Numbered from the stretch's first letter, positions 1-12,424 are shown. The stretch is 64,000 nucleotides of DNA from Rhinopomastus cyanomelas (GCA_013400115.1 VXBP01000349.1:558001-622000), one strand, 5' to 3'. Numbers and translations are program-made. Notes: generated by a model not told the origin, from the letters alone.

Positions 1-2210
1 CCACTTTGCACTATGGTTTCACCCGCAGAGATCACCTCAGAACACAAGTAGCATCACAGCAAGGCCACTTGTGGGTGAGATCCACAATCAAGATAAGCCA
101 TTAGGATGTTGCTTAAATTGTCCACTTGTCCTCCGTGTCCGCAAGGCTGCACTGCCACGTTACTTCGTGTCTTGCAGAGGGCACAGTGTGTCCTTTGCTC
201 CCAGCTGACCTCTTGCTTGCATCAAATTCAATGTTGCCATCACCGGGCGCGTGAGTCACTCCATCCAGCCATGCCTTGTCCCTCAGATGGGCAAGTGCAT
301 GCCTGGAGATGGGCCATGAGTCACAGTCCAGAGCGTATGTGCCTGAACTGGTGCCATCAAAAATAAATGTGCCAGGATTTGATTTTTTACACTGGTTGGG
401 GTTTTTTTGCTGTTATTAACTGTGGCTGCTTTGGGTGGACAATAGACCCTGTTTTTCCCCCCTCTCAGATTTCAGATTGGGATTAGCTGCAGCACCATTG
501 TCACGGGCTAAATCACCTTAATTTTCCATCACACATTTGCCACCTTAATCTTTCTGACTCTGTTTCCATGCAACATACGGCAGTCGGTTATCCCTTCCCC
601 TAATCCTACACGCCCTGAAGAGTTCTTGGAATCTGGAAGGGTGTTTTCTCCTGGGCATCCAGACTTTTGGCTTCTGGCAAGAGGACATCTTGGCTTCTCT
701 CTCACTTCTGTTGTGAGCAGCTGTTGTAGCAAACATCTGCCAATGAAAGGCCATTCTTTGTCTCCTTTCCTCCCTCTCTAGATATCTTTTAGGAGATTGG
801 TATCTTCACAGCATTTTAGTGGAGTACTCTGTATCCACGTTGGGAGAGGGAGAAAAGGGATATCAGGGAAAAACAAGTGGCACTCAGCCACAGCTCTGGT
901 TTTTAAACTCTTTCTTTACTCTCTGTTAATAAATTTCTTATCTGTCTTTACTGTAATGCTGCCCCTAGTTTTGCTGTGTGTTTTGGTGACCCTGAGAAAT
1001 CTAAACCAGGACAACAGTGATCTTGGGCTTAATTCCTTCCAAATCCTCGTGGAAGCGTCTGACAGACTTTTGATGCGTCGTTATGGGAAAGGTTCTTTCT
1101 TGCTTTCCATGGTTGATAGAAACAAAGTTCTCTGTGCCCTGAAATATTAACCATCTTTTTCTAAGCCGGTTGGGAAGAGAAGGAAGGGAGCTCAGAGGTA
1201 TGTTCACCCCCACCTCAGCTCTCCATGGTACATCAGTTGGATTAAAAATTTGCTGCATCATGAGGATCAGACTCGTCCTCCTGAAATAAAACTGAAGTTT
1301 AGGTGTCAGCATGGCCAGGGTCTGCCCTAGGGGACAGCGCTGGCCGCTTCTTTGAGGCCCTTCCAGTGACACCCATGCAGGAGGTCTTCATGGTTCACAG
1401 CGGGACCAGAAGAGCAGAGAGGAGGAAGATATGTGACTTTGTAGCATGAAGTAAAAATCCCATCGAAAAGGAAAGATCAGGTCTACAGGGACTCATCATG
1501 AGCATTTCTGCTGCATGCTCGTGAGTTGGAAAGGGCAGAGGAGGAGAAAGGGTCATGCTTGGGGCTGAGAGATGAGTTAAATTATCCTCAGAGTCCCTGC
1601 AGCTCTGACTGAGAGCCGTATCGTGAACAACTTCTATTCCCCACCGTTTTATGGCATGCAGGGGAGTCACGGTGGGTTTGGTGCCGTTACAGAGGCCATG
1701 CTGAAACCTGAAATGTTACCCGTGGTCCAGAGCAGCAGATGAGATTTTTGTGCTCTGAGAAGAAATTCAGAGGAGCCAAAGCTGAAAGGAACAGCAGGGT
1801 GTAAAGCCCATGGAGAGGGTTAAAGTACAGGAGATAGTCAGATGGATTCATAAATTTAGATGTAAAGATTTGAGGTTACGAGAAAGTTCCTTGCTGTCAG
1901 AGAGGTGAGATCTAGGAGCAGAGAGCCTCTCAAAAGGTCTCATGGAGGTGACAGCGCAGGCTGAAAGTTTAACTACTTTTGGAGCATAGAGCTGCATTTT
2001 TATGTGCAGTCACCTGCGTTGGTGAAGGGTTGGATTCAGTGACCGTGAGGAATATTTTCCAGCCTCCTGTTTCTGCATGTTGTTGGCTGGAGGATGATGA
2101 CACTGCTGCTGAGTGTCCTCATGGCATTACTAAGCCTATTGGAGCAGGGTTGCATTGATCAGTGTATGTTGGGGAAAGAGCAGAGTTGCAGAAATGTTTT
2201 GATTAGAATA

Positions 2211-2622
2211 ATGGAATCAGAGAATAATTTGGTTTGACAGGACCTTCAAAGTTGGTAAAGTCCAGCCCCCTGCAGTGAACAAGGAGGTCTGCAACAAGAA
2301 CAGGTTGCTCAGAGTCCCTCAGTCTGATCTAGAATGGTTCCAGGAATGGGGCTTCTCGCATCTCTCTGGGCAACCTGGGTCAGAGTCTCACCACCCTCAG
2401 CACCAACAAATTCTTCCTTCTATCCAGTCTGAATCTCCCCATCTAATTTGAAACCATCACCCCTTGTCCTATCACTGCACATCTTGATGAAGAGCCTCTC
2501 TCCATCTTCGTTAAAGACCTCTTTCAGTGCTGAAGGGCTCCACTGAGGTCTGCCCAGAGCTTTTCTTCTCCAGCTGAACCCCATCAGCTCTCCCAGCCTG
2601 TCCTCACAGCAGCGAGTTCCGC
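2211..2622 (-). repeat. CR1 LINE 3' fragment
   Basis: The 3' end of a CR1 in minus orientation. The low-coordinate edge has the inverted 'AATCAGAGAATAATTTGG' tail, followed by the reverse complement of the CR1 3'UTR ('GTTGCTCAGAG', 'CTCTGGGCAACCTGG'). It is diverged, so probably an older subfamily. Confidence 0.85.
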
Positions 2623-3189
2623 CATCAGAGCAGCATTTCTAGGGCTATTCATTCAGGAGAATTCAAAAGCAAATGCAGTAATTTGACCAGATAATCTGTT
2701 CTCAATGTGTTTGATTGCTCCCTCACCCTTCCCCCCATCCACATCTTCTCAGCTTGGTCTTTGCTCAACCTTAGCGTTGAGCAGAGTGAGCAGCAGACAG
2801 TCAAGTCATCTGGTCACTGAGTCACCCGTGGGATTCAGCACCAGGGGACTGCTCAGTTGCCTTGTGGGGAAAACCATCATCATAGAATCATGTTGAGCTC
2901 AATCTCTTTGTTGGGGCTGGCAAAAAGACCAAGAAATCTGCAGTCATAAACCACGCAGAGACGCAGCTCCTGGCGTTGCAGCCCGGAAAATCCCTATTTA
3001 TCCGCCTCACACAGACAAACAAATTGTTGTTGCAATCATTACAGTAAATATGAGGTATGAGAGCAAGCTGAAGTTTCATTTTGCTCACTGCAGTTTGGTT
3101 TCTCTCTTTTTTATTGAGCAGCAGTAATTTAATGGCATCGTTTGACTCCCATTGCGTTACGTTTTCTACCTGCCTTGTGCCTCGTATCG

Positions 3190-3385
3190 AGATCCTGCGG
3201 TGGCAGGGGGATTGGACTGGATGATCTTTCGAGGTCCCTTCCAATCCCAAATGATTCTGTGATTCTGTTGAACGTTGAAGTGCTAGGGTGCAGTTTTATA
3301 CCTACTACAAAAACCAATGATTATTTCATTAATGCCGAGTGGAATTTGTCCGTCCCTTCCAATCCCTAATGATTCTGTGACCCTA
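3190..3385 (+). repeat. CR1 3' end, with a second tail remnant
   Basis: A short 5'-truncated CR1 with 'GATTGGACTGGATGATC' and the terminal octamers near 3265. A second copy of the last about 35 bp ('CCCTTCCAATCCCTAATG') follows at 3350-3382 after about 80 bp of other sequence. Confidence 0.85.
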
Positions 3386-3640
3386 AACAAGAAATCAGAG
3401 AGCATGGAGCGTATCAGGGGAAAAGGGTCACTTATTTTTTCTCTTTGCTAATGTGAAAGGAAGGTTTTGTACCTGTAGTCATGGGAGTAGTTTAGTTTCT
3501 GGGCTGTGGTGTTACCTGCTGTAGAGCTGAAGGACATGGGTTAGTGGTGACCTGGTGGTGCTGGTGAACTTAAAGGTCTTTTTCAACTGAAATGATTCTG
3601 TAGTTTTGTCTCTCTAATGATGTGTTGCAATGAGCTGTTG

Positions 3641-3750
3641 ATCATAGAATCGTTAGGGCTTGGAAGGGACCTCAAAAGATCATCTAGTCCAATCCCCCTG
3701 CCACAGCAGGATCGCCTAGACCAAGTTACATGGGAACACTTCATCCAAAT
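3641..3750 (-). repeat. CR1 3' end fragment
   Basis: Inverted CR1 tail at the low edge ('ATCATAGAATCGTTAGGG'), then the reverse complement of the strongly conserved 'GGACTAGATGATCTTTTGAG' block and the stem region. Confidence 0.9.
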
Positions 3751-3865
3751 AAATTCTTTACAAGAGGAAGGTAGATGGGGCTGTTTGAAGACGCTGAAGG
3801 TCAGAAAGGATCCAGTCCCCTGCTCCTGTAGGGTATGAGAAAAGTGGCAGGCCGTTATATCTTAG

Positions 3866-4715
3866 ACTTATGGAATCACACAGCCAGTTTGGTTGGATAA
3901 GACCTTTAAGATCAGTGAGTCCACCCAACACTGCCAATTCATCACTAGCTCATGTCCCTCACCCCACATCTCAACAGCTTTGCAACCCCTACAGGGATGG
4001 GGGCTCCACCACTGCCTGCACGGCCTGGGTCAGGCCTGGACAACCCTTTCATGGAAGAAATTGTTGCTGAGAACCAACCCTAGGGCACATGTTGAGGCCA
4101 TTTCCTCTCATCCTCTGCAGTAAGAGATCGATCCCCACCTTGCTCCAACCTTTTGAATTTTAGGGAGCTGTGGAGAGCGAGAAGGTCTCCCCTAAGCCTC
4201 CTTTTCTCCAGTTAAACCCCCCGCCCAGTTTCCCCAGTTACTCCTCAGAGCACTTGTGCTCTGGCCCCTTCCCCAGCTCCTTTGCCCTTCTCTGGACCCA
4301 CTCTAGCCCCTCAGTGTCCTTCTGTCAGTGAGTGAGGAGCCTAAACCTGACCCCATGATTTGAGGTGGGGCCTCACCAGTACCCAGTACCCAGTCCAGGG
4401 GGATGATCTCTGCTGTGGTCCTTGTAGCCACACCAGTGCTAACACAAGCTATGATGCCGTTGGCCTTCCTGGCCACGTAAGGACACCCTGGCTCATCTTC
4501 AGCCACTGGTGACCAACCCCTCCAGGTCTTTTTCCCTGGGCAGTTTCCATCTGCTCTGCCTCAGCCTGTAGTGGTGAGGTGTTGGTGTGACCCATGGGCA
4601 GGGCGTGACATTTAGCCTTGGTGACTCTCATGTAGTTTACCTAATCCACTTGCTCCAGCCTGTCCAGGGCCCTCTTGACCTTCCAGCAGATCCACAGTCT
4701 CAAGGTCCAACTTAC
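3866..4715 (-). repeat. Long CR1 fragment reaching into ORF2 region
   Basis: About 850 bp of CR1 in minus orientation, one of the longest copies here. Beyond the 3'UTR it covers the part where avian CR1 copies typically read (reverse complement) 'GATGCCGTTGGCCTTCCTGG' and 'CCAGCCTGTCCAGGGCC', the 3' part of the reverse-transcriptase ORF. No intact reading frame remains. Confidence 0.85.
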
Positions 4716-5144
4716 TTCAAGTTGAATTGTCCATGTTAGGATATGGCAGGGCACTGAGGACCAGATCCAGAGCTGGAATCACAAACTGGTCCTTAGCTCT
4801 TCTCAATCCTCTGCTTTTCAGTATGGGAGTGGACAGTCCAGTCCAGTAGACTTTCTACAGCACTTTCAGCTCCCAGAGCCACCAGCTACTTAAGAGCATA
4901 GTCCAGAGTGGTCCAGAAAGTTATTGGAAGATGACCACGACCTGTTGAAACAGAGCAGAAATGAAAGACAAAATTGGGCCAACACAGCTGAAGGCAAAGA
5001 ACTGGAGTGAAGCGGAGAGTGGTCTGGGGCTAAATGTTCTTTACCCTGTTAACACACATAGTGGTGTGAAGTTGTTAGGTGGGGTCAACCTCTGGAACTG
5101 GATGTTCAGCCACCAAATCACAGTGGTTGGATGTGACGATGAGT

Positions 5145-5215
5145 TTCACAGAACCACAGAATTGTCTAGACTAGAAAAGACTTCCAGGGTCATGGAGTCA
5201 AAATGCTGTTAATGG
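5145..5215 (-). repeat. CR1 3' remnant
   Basis: Seventy bases resembling the inverted CR1 3' end ('CACAGAATTGTCTAGACT'). Short and diverged, 310 bp upstream of the ATRN exon at 5525. Confidence 0.6.
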
Positions 5216-5524
5216 GTTCAAACAGGAAAAAATCCCTCAGTCCTGTTGTTCCACACAAGCTGCTCCATTATTACTGAATTTAGGGAGAAGTACAACCCTC
5301 GGGCAGCGTTTGACTTCCTAACAGCTACATTGTGTGAAGTTAATGTGGAGGTTTTTGAAGTAACTGGGGTTTAAATTGTTACTGACGTTGGTTTTAGCTT
5401 TGCTAGCGACGGTGGTCCATGCCCTGCAGCTTGTGTGGTCTGAAGAAGGTGATGGCTGGGGGAAGAGGGAGGCTGTAGTGCACCACCTAACCTTTTGTTT
5501 CTCCTGTCCCTTCCTTCCCTGCAG

Positions 5525-5639
5525 ACTGTACCAAAGCCAATAGCGCTGGAGCCCTGCTTTGGGAACAAAGCAGCCGTTCTGTCTGTATTCGTGAGGTTGC
5601 CTCGAGGACTTGGGGGTATCCCACCACCAGGACAGTCAG
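5525..5639 (+). CDS. ATRN: ATRN (attractin) penultimate coding exon
   Basis: The exon follows a CTTCCCTGCAG acceptor and ends at a G|GTGAGG donor (phase 1). It encodes 38 residues starting TVPKPIALEPCFGNKAAVLS and continuing through VRLPRGLGGIPPPGQS. I recognise this as the distal cytoplasmic tail of attractin, nearly identical to mammalian ATRN and clearly closer to it than to the paralogue ATRNL1 (which has CAGNRAAVLTVFLCLPRGSSG at this position). Attractin is a large type I membrane glycoprotein with CUB, EGF-like, kelch and C-type lectin domains upstream. It is linked to agouti/melanocortin signalling and myelin maintenance. All ectodomain and transmembrane exons lie outside the window. 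Confidence 0.96.
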
Positions 5640-6002
5640 GTGAGGAATATCATCATCTCCACTCACTTGGTATTAATGGTCTGCCCTGTCCCTGGCCTCA
5701 GAGTCATCGCACGGTGTCTGGCTTGATCCTGCAGTAATTGCTGTGCCCACAGCACGGCTGGGGATGCACTCAGGTTGTTTTAAGCTCACTCCTGACCTGA
5801 GGTTTGATTCAATTTCTTGGGTCAGTTGATGGATGAACATTTGATATTTGGATTACACTTCAGTTTGTGGCTGGGGACAGACAGGGAGGCAGTTACTTAC
5901 GTAAGTAACCTGTCTCCCAGCCTGTTCCCCTCCTCCCAGGCTATTGCCCCTTCTCCCACATACTCCCCTTCATTGCCAGTTCCGTTTGTAGAGGGACATG
6001 AA

Positions 6003-6190
6003 GTCACAGAATCATGAAGGTTGGGAAAAAACCTTTAAGATCAAGTCCAGCTGTCTGCTCTACAACTCCTAACCACTAAACCATCTCCTTCAGAGCGTCA
6101 GTGGTCAGAGCAGCTCTGGTTAAAGCCATTTTCTCAATCTACCCTAAGGTTCCTTGTTCCCAGCATCTTCTCACCTAAACCTGACATCAG
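6003..6190 (-). repeat. CR1 3' fragment
   Basis: Inverted CR1 3' end ('CACAGAATCATGAAGGTTGG') followed by the diverged 3'UTR body. It resembles the older subfamily with 'ACCACTAAACCATCTC'. Confidence 0.8.
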
Positions 6191-6759
6191 GGCACATCAT
6201 CTCCCAGGCAGTTTGTGATCTAACTGGGATTTTAGTAGTTGAACTTGATGATTTCAAAGATCTTTTCCCACCTGGTTCTCTAGTGCCTGGTGAGTGTGAT
6301 AAAGCAGGATGTCTTAAAAGAGTTTTATCTGGGTTTGAGATGGGACAGTTTGGTTGTGAGTTGTGTCAGGCTAAATCCCAGATGGCCAGTGGTGGTTTGT
6401 CTGTGGATCTGCTGGGAGGAGGTTGCAGAGATGAGAAACAGCCAGGAAGAGCAGTAAAACCACACACACATGCCTTGAGGATTTATAGTCATGTAGAGAA
6501 AGGCAGCTCCCTGCAGCATTATGGGTTTCCCATCCATTAATACCCACACTTCTTATTTCCATCTTTTTCTGCCACCATTGCTTCCAATAAAACGTGGTAT
6601 TTAAAAGCTTATTTCTGAGTTTAATCTCTTAAGCCAAAATGCTTTCCTAGTTCTCTTTTCATAAGAAAAACTCTGAAAATGAGATGAATTTCATGGCTTG
6701 GAGGGTTGGTTTTATTTTCCTTCTCAGCGGCAGTGGAAGGATTTTTTTTTCCCTGACTG

Positions 6760-7185
6760 CAAGTCCAGAGGAGGCCACGAGGATGATCAGAGGGCTGGAG
6801 CACCTCTGCTGTGGGGACAGGTGGAGGAAACTGGGGTTGTTCAGCCTGGAGAAGAGAAGGCTCTGTAGGAACATTATAGCAGCCTGCCAGTGCTTGAAGG
6901 GGCTACAGGGAAGCTAGTGACAGGACAAGGGAGATGAGTTCAAACTACAAGAGAGGAGATTTAGATGAGATCTGAGGAAGAAATTTGTCCCTGTGAGGGT
7001 GCTGAGGCACTGGAACAAGTTGCCCAGGGAGGTTGTGGCTGCTCCATCCCTGGGAATGTTCAAGGGCTGGCTGGCTGGCGCTGTGGGGAACCTGGTCTGG
7101 TTAGAAGTGTCCCTGCCCATGGCAGAGGGGTTGGAGCGAGATGATCTCCGAGATCCCTTCCAACCTAAACCATTCGGTGACTAAT
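6760..7185 (+). repeat. CR1 3' fragment in last ATRN intron
   Basis: About 425 bp with 'CAGAGGGCTGGAGCACCTCT', 'CAGCCTGGAGAAGAGAAGG', and the terminal 'GAGATCCCTTCCAACC'. The 3' end falls just upstream of the last ATRN exon, so this copy sits beside the splice acceptor without disrupting it. Confidence 0.92.
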
Positions 7186-7220
7186 TCATTTCCATGACTG
7201 GATTTGTTCTCTTGCCTTAG

Positions 7221-7345
7221 GTCTCGCGGTGGCCAGCGCTCTGGTGGACATTTCACAACAGATGCCAATTGCCTACAAAGAGAAATCGGGTGCAATACGA
7301 AATCGGAAACAGCAGCCCCCTGCACAGCCAGGAACCTGTATTTGA
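7221..7345 (+). CDS. ATRN: ATRN (attractin) terminal coding exon
   Basis: The acceptor CCTTAG precedes GT, which completes the Gly codon split across the intron. Forty more residues follow, beginning LAVASALVDISQQMPIAYKE and ending QQPPAQPGTCI before TGA at 7343-7345. This is the exact type of C-terminus that attractin ends with. Together with the previous exon it gives the last 79 residues of the protein, with no frameshift. The tail is hydrophilic and intracellular; conservation of this end suggests protein interaction, but its partners are not visible from sequence. Confidence 0.97.
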
Positions 7346-8467
7346 TGCATGGACATCAGAAACTCTATGGGGTTTTAAACAAAATGGAAAAGGAACACCT
7401 AAGAGGAGGAGGAGGATCTCCCAAGTTGTGTCTGAAGAGACTAGAAGCACTCAGAAAAAAACACAGCTCCCCCGAACCCGACCTTTTTCTCTCATCTACG
7501 TGCTAGTTGGCTTGATTTGACGACTTGCTCCACATTTTCCGTTTCACTGACACGTGGCTTCCGATTGCTCCTTTTGTTTTCCTTCCAGTTGAAAGTTCAA
7601 TACCTTTTTGTCGCAGGTCCGGTAACATCTGATCTCCGCCATCCCCGGTCCGTGTAAATAGAGGGGTAGTCCAGTCTGAATGACACTCAGGTTTCTACAT
7701 GGAAAAGTGCTTTGTAGTTGATGTATTTATCAAACTGTACAAAAAGAAAAACGATGCAGTGTTTACAGGTGTCGGCTCTCAGCACATAAACACTACTATT
7801 AATCCTCAAAGCATCCTCATCCTTTGTTTTCTTTTCACCTTCTACCTTGAGTCCCTCATTATCTCGGTGGAACCCTGAGCCAGACGCAGCGGTTTTGTAG
7901 TCAGCGTGGTCCAGGCCATTGAGGCGTGGGTTAAAGGCTAATGTCACGTGTCCTCGCCTGGAGGAGCTGAAGGTTGGTTATGGAGGACTCAGTGTTTACA
8001 TAGTCGTAACGTGCTCGGAGAACACCACACACAAGTGCCTAGACTTGAACAGATCTAGGGAGCGAGGAGACTGCTGCACACATTTCAGCTTTGTTCTGTT
8101 CCTTCTAAACACACGTGTCCACACAGTCACCCGAGGCAGTCTGTGCTCCTTGTAATCCACCGCGTGCAGTCAGGGGAAAATCGCGTTTCTCCTGACCAAC
8201 AAACTGCTCAACTAGGTGGAAATACCTGGAGGGAAAGAGGAGTTTCAGCATCTCCTAAGAAAACTGGTTTCACCAGCACTTTTAAGAGAAGCGGTTTGTG
8301 TACCAGGTCAGATGTATTTCTTCTGATTTTCTCTCTTTCCCTCCCCGTTCCCTCCTGCCCTTCTCCTGGGTGAGAGCTGAGGCGTTGTTCCGCACGGCAG
8401 GAAGATTTGCTCCTTACAGGGTGTAAAAAGCGGCTCTCCAGGTGCATTTGAGGACAACGTGGAAATT

Positions 8468-8487
8468 AATAAATAACTTTAAATAAA
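8468..8487 (+). terminator. Proximal poly(A) signals (ATRN short 3'UTR)
   Basis: Two AATAAA hexamers at 8468-8473 and 8482-8487 in ATRN sense, 1.1 kb after the stop codon. They would give a short ATRN 3'UTR. Use is not demonstrated. Confidence 0.4.
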
Positions 8488-9134
8488 ATGCAAGTGGAGC
8501 AGCTTTGTTTGGCCACTGGTCTGAGTCCTACATGGCCAGTTACTGATATTTCCCATTGAGGCTGAACCTCTGGTAGATGTTGAAGAAGGTGTTTTGTTGG
8601 TGAAAGGAAGGGGCTTGCAAACAGCGAAGAGAAGACTTGGTTGGCTTTGGGGGTGATGTGTGAAACCATCTGAAGCGTTCTGATGAGTTGGGATGATGTT
8701 TGAAGGGTCAAGGTTGGACCCTCAGGCTGGTGCGTGGTGGTGTCCGAACATCTACCTTGATTCTGGTGCAGGGCCACGTGAGAAGTTTGTGCTGGTAGCA
8801 CTGGTAGGAAGACGTTACGCCAAGGTGCCAGACAAGGTGTGTAATTGTTGCTCGATCACAGCAAGTGCAGTTTATTCAGGCCACAGAGTCACCGGTTTCT
8901 GATGAGGACATGTAGTAGTTACGAAACTGAAAAGTCAAATGGAGGAAAGTGCTCCTGAACCTTCTGGCCAGGCAGCGTCATTCTGAAAACACGAGGAGAC
9001 CCAAGTACTGCATCATTTTTTCTGTGCACGTGTTGGTGACCGATCCCATCCGAACCTTGCGCATTTGTTTGTTTGGGGTTTTTTTTTTTGAACCATGTAT
9101 CTTGAAGAAGCTCTTTGGAGTGTGGTGGCATCAC

Positions 9135-9140
9135 AATAAA
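9135..9140 (+). terminator. Alternative poly(A) signal (ATRN)
   Basis: AATAAA followed about 20 bp later by a TG-rich run (GCTGTGTGTGTGATGG), a typical downstream element. A plausible alternative end 1.8 kb after the stop. Confidence 0.4.
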
Positions 9141-9273
9141 GATGTGAACTGCTGTGTGTGTGATGGGGAACAGCCTGCTGGTTTGAAGACTGTGGCGGAT
9201 TCTAATTCTGGTTTAACGTGTCATTTAACAAATACAACAGGGCAGCGGTAAAAATAGCATGAGATGAAAATTG

Positions 9274-9447
9274 CATTTTATATATATATAAAAATATATA
9301 TGTTTTATGTATATTATATATAAATATATATTATATAATATATATAAACATGTGTGTTTTATATATAATATATTGTATATAAATATATTTATATATTATA
9401 TATATTTCTATAGATAATATATATATTTTTATATATATAAAACGCAT
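9274..9447. repeat. (TA)n-rich microsatellite tract
   Basis: About 170 bp almost entirely of A and T with many ATATAT runs and a few CATGTGTG interruptions. It probably expanded by slippage and is likely length-variable. It lies in the presumed ATRN 3'UTR. Confidence 0.95.
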
Positions 9448-9871
9448 GTGTTTTTAAATTAGAAGTCTAAAAGCCCTCACACAGGTCTTTTTCTCTAGAG
9501 AAAGGAGCTTGTGTGAGGAAAAGGGGTGGGCTTTGTCCTGTAGATTTAGGGGGGTTTAGGCAATGTGAGATAGATTCATCTCCTGAGAATCTTTCCTGAT
9601 TCCTGTGTGCATGGGCCTAACCTGAACTAGAGAAACGCTACTGGACTAAAATCCTTCTCCTGTTAGTGTTTTGGATGTTTTCAGCCATGATGCCCATTGT
9701 CATGTTCAGAGGAGCCATCTTCTTGCTTAGGTAGCACTCTGGTTGTGAGGGAACCTGCCACCCCAAATGGAGAAAGCTCCTGAGCAGAAGTCTCTGTTTT
9801 CAGGACAGCGCTTAAGCAGGTGCTTAACGTCATCACTTGGGTTTTCCTGGCCAGAACCAGCTTTCAGCCCG

Positions 9872-9980
9872 CCTGGATGTGTTCCTGCGTGACTTGGTCT
9901 AGGTGGTCCTGCTGTGGCAGGGGGATTGGACTAGATGATCTTTCGAGGTCCCTTCCAATCCCTCATGTTCTGTGATTCAG
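9872..9980 (+). repeat. CR1 3' end
   Basis: A short 5'-truncated copy with 'GATGTGTTCCTGCGTGACTT', the stem region and the 'GATCTTTCGAGGTCCCTTCC' block. Little diverged, so relatively young. Confidence 0.95.
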
Positions 9981-10447
9981 GACAGTAGGCCTGGAGGGAT
10001 GGTAGGTTTTTACATTAATAAAGACCTCAATTTTTTTTCACCCCCTGGAGAGCCAGGTTGTCCTATCGCAGCAGCTGGAACATGCCCAGAAGCTTAGACA
10101 CAAGGGTTGGTGTCAGATCCTGGAAGGACGAGCAAGACTGATGGAACTTTTGAGGTTTAGCAGAACTGAAAGACGTGAACAGAGGAACAAGGCTTGTTTC
10201 CAGAAATACAATGAAACAGCTCCTCTAGCACGTCGCTCTGCGTCTTCTCTCTGCCATGATGAGGGAAGGAGAGACGTCTCATAGATCTCTCTGCTGCAAA
10301 AAGTTTCATCCCAACTGAAAGGTAAATGAGTGGCAAAGGTTGGAATGGATGGGGGGAGGAAGAACTGCTGGTATCACAAGTGAAGGATTTGTGGGTTTAT
10401 TTCTTTGGGAAGAGGAAGAACGACCCCATTTCATGGGAGAATCTGTA

Positions 10448-10453
10448 AATAAA
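10448..10453 (+). terminator. Possible poly(A) signal
   Basis: AATAAA in ATRN sense, within the presumed long UTR. There is no clear GU-rich downstream element, so this is a weak candidate. Confidence 0.2.
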
Positions 10454-11440
10454 TGGAAAATAACACCCTGATGTTGCTCTTGTGCATAAACTGTAGAGAA
10501 AGGTGCGGGACGTTGGGAGATTTAAAGTCTACATAAACCCCCCAGGAATCTTGGATGTATTTTCTGATGTGTTTTCAATGATGTATGTGGTTTGTCCTAA
10601 CAACTCCTTCGCATGCTGAGCACTAGGTAACATCCCGGGGCTCCAAAAGAACATGCCATTATCGTCCCTGTGCCTCATGGTGTAAAAAGCAGGGAGGCAG
10701 AACCTGGTGTTTATGTGTTCAAATCCATTGCAGTTACGTGTGTAAGTGGAGTAAAAGAAAGGCTCTTCTGTTTCAGAGGGGAGAAAGCAACCCAGTGCTC
10801 AAAGGCGAGTGATAGATGGACTTGGAGCAGTCATTGCTGGGAGGATCACATCGGCATGTCCAGTCATTTCCATTCAGAATCAGCATTTCCAAGCAGTGGT
10901 AACTGGCTGAAACTCAGCACTCAAGGTCTCAGCCCTTTTAATTCTTTGAAAGTAGCCTTAAAAAAAAATCAGAGATCTGGTAGTTCTTTTATTCTAGAAA
11001 TCAACAGTCTCCCAGTAACACACTGTTCATTCTTTTTGGCTCACTCTTTTCATTTCTTGCTAGCCAAGTTTGCTCTGGACTGTGGCAGCGTCAGTGACTC
11101 ATGGTGTGGGGTCAGGCTGTTGGATGCCATCTGTTGGATGGCAGAAGATCGATGGGGACACAACTTTGTGAGTTCTTGCTGCTCTCCCTGGACATTAAAA
11201 TGTGCCACGTTGAAGTAGTAAATCCATGCAGGAGGGGATTAGCATAAAACATGGTCTGTAATGTTCCAGAACGTGGTAGGATAGCACCATAAAAGCCTCT
11301 GTTGGCTTCCTTAGGGGTAGTTGGTAGACTGAGTGTTCCTCACAAACATCATTTTCTCTGCAGTCAGTATTCATAGAAATTCGTAGTCACTGGGTTTAGC
11401 AAGGGGTGGTTAAATGGCAGCTCCACTCACTCACCCCTAA

Positions 11441-11563
11441 CCAGCCTGGATGTGTTCCTGTGCAACTTGGTCTAGATGATCCTGCTCTGGCAGGGGGATT
11501 GGACTAGATGATCTTTCGCGGTCCCTTCCAATCCCTGATGTTCTGTGATTCTGTGATACTGTG
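11441..11563 (+). repeat. CR1 3' end
   Basis: A short truncated CR1 from 'CAGCCTGGATGTGTTCC' to a run of terminal octamers (TTCTGTGATTCTGTGATACTGTG). Confidence 0.95.
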
Positions 11564-12424
11564 AAGCTGAAATAACTCTTGAGGAAACACCCTTAGTCAA
11601 GAGACTGAGGTTGAACTTGAGGCCTTTCCCATGACCTGCTGAAAGTCCAGCATGAGGCTGATTCTCCACCCTGAACTTCTCCTGCTGTTAAAAGCTGCTT
11701 TTTACCATTTCCACAAGACCCCGAGCTTAGGAGCAGGGCAGTGGTGGCATCTCCAACCCTGTCAAACCCTTCTCCCTGCAAACAGGGATTTGCCAGGAGT
11801 TGAACTTCTTAGAAAGCAAAGAACAGACCCTCTGTGCCCGGAGCCACTTTTAGAATCATCAAGCCTTCCACGCATCGCACCCCAAGCCACCTACACCTCT
11901 GCTTTGCCCAGTTTTTATCTTCTTTTGGGAATAGTGGGGGGGAAAGGGGGACGTGGGGGGTTGGGTTTTGGGACCTCTTGAGCTAAGCTGCAGGAGCAGG
12001 CTGGGAGAGAAGGATCTCTGCCTGATTTAGAGAGAGCTGCCCAAGGAAGCGGCACTTAGAAGCCTTTGGAGTGACAGGAAGGGAGGGGCAGGTGTGTTTC
12101 TCCTTTTCCAATGTGATGTTGGTGATTTCAGTCAAAATCCCACTCTTTTCTGTGATAGCTCCTCGAATCAGACGCGTTTCCCACGCTGTGAATTCCACAG
12201 CAACGCGGATCGGCTGGTTTTGCATCAAGGGCAGGTTCCATTTGGTTTGTTCTCTTTGCTCTAATGCTACAGGCGGGCGATTCCCGCGCGTCTTCCAGCC
12301 GCTCGGCTTCTGTAGATGTTCTCCTCAACATTTGACTCCGCAAACCTCTCACCAGAGGAAAAGAAGATAAATAGAAACAGCAGAGGAGCTTAACCTGTCG
12401 GCCCATTTCTTCCTGTCGAAGACC

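Larger units (their letters stand above)
1..5524 (+). other. ATRN: ATRN intron (partial), no coding exon seen
   Basis: This stretch lies upstream of the first recognised ATRN exon and ends in a good splice acceptor (pyrimidine tract and CAG just before 5525). I looked for the attractin exon that should encode the juxtamembrane cytoplasmic part and did not find it, so this is probably one intron whose 5' end lies outside the window. Positions 1 to about 2210 hold no repeat or gene I can name. The rest contains several CR1 fragments listed separately. Confidence 0.7.
5640..7220 (+). other. ATRN: ATRN last intron
   Basis: A GT-AG intron of 1,581 bp (GTGAGG donor, TTGCCTTAG acceptor) in phase 1. 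It carries a minus-strand CR1 remnant near 6.0 kb and a plus-strand CR1 that stops only about 36 bp before the acceptor. A degraded CR1-like tail ('TTGAACTTGATGATTTC') sits near 6240. Confidence 0.93.

Noticed and set aside
5525..7345. ATRNL1 instead of ATRN
   Set aside because: The exon reads CFGNKAAVLSVFVRLPRGLG and ends PPAQPGTCI, the ATRN version. ATRNL1 differs at these positions and lies elsewhere.
10670..11218. A 182-codon plus-strand open frame
   Set aside because: No domain, signal peptide or splice context. It sits inside the presumed ATRN 3'UTR and has random-looking composition.
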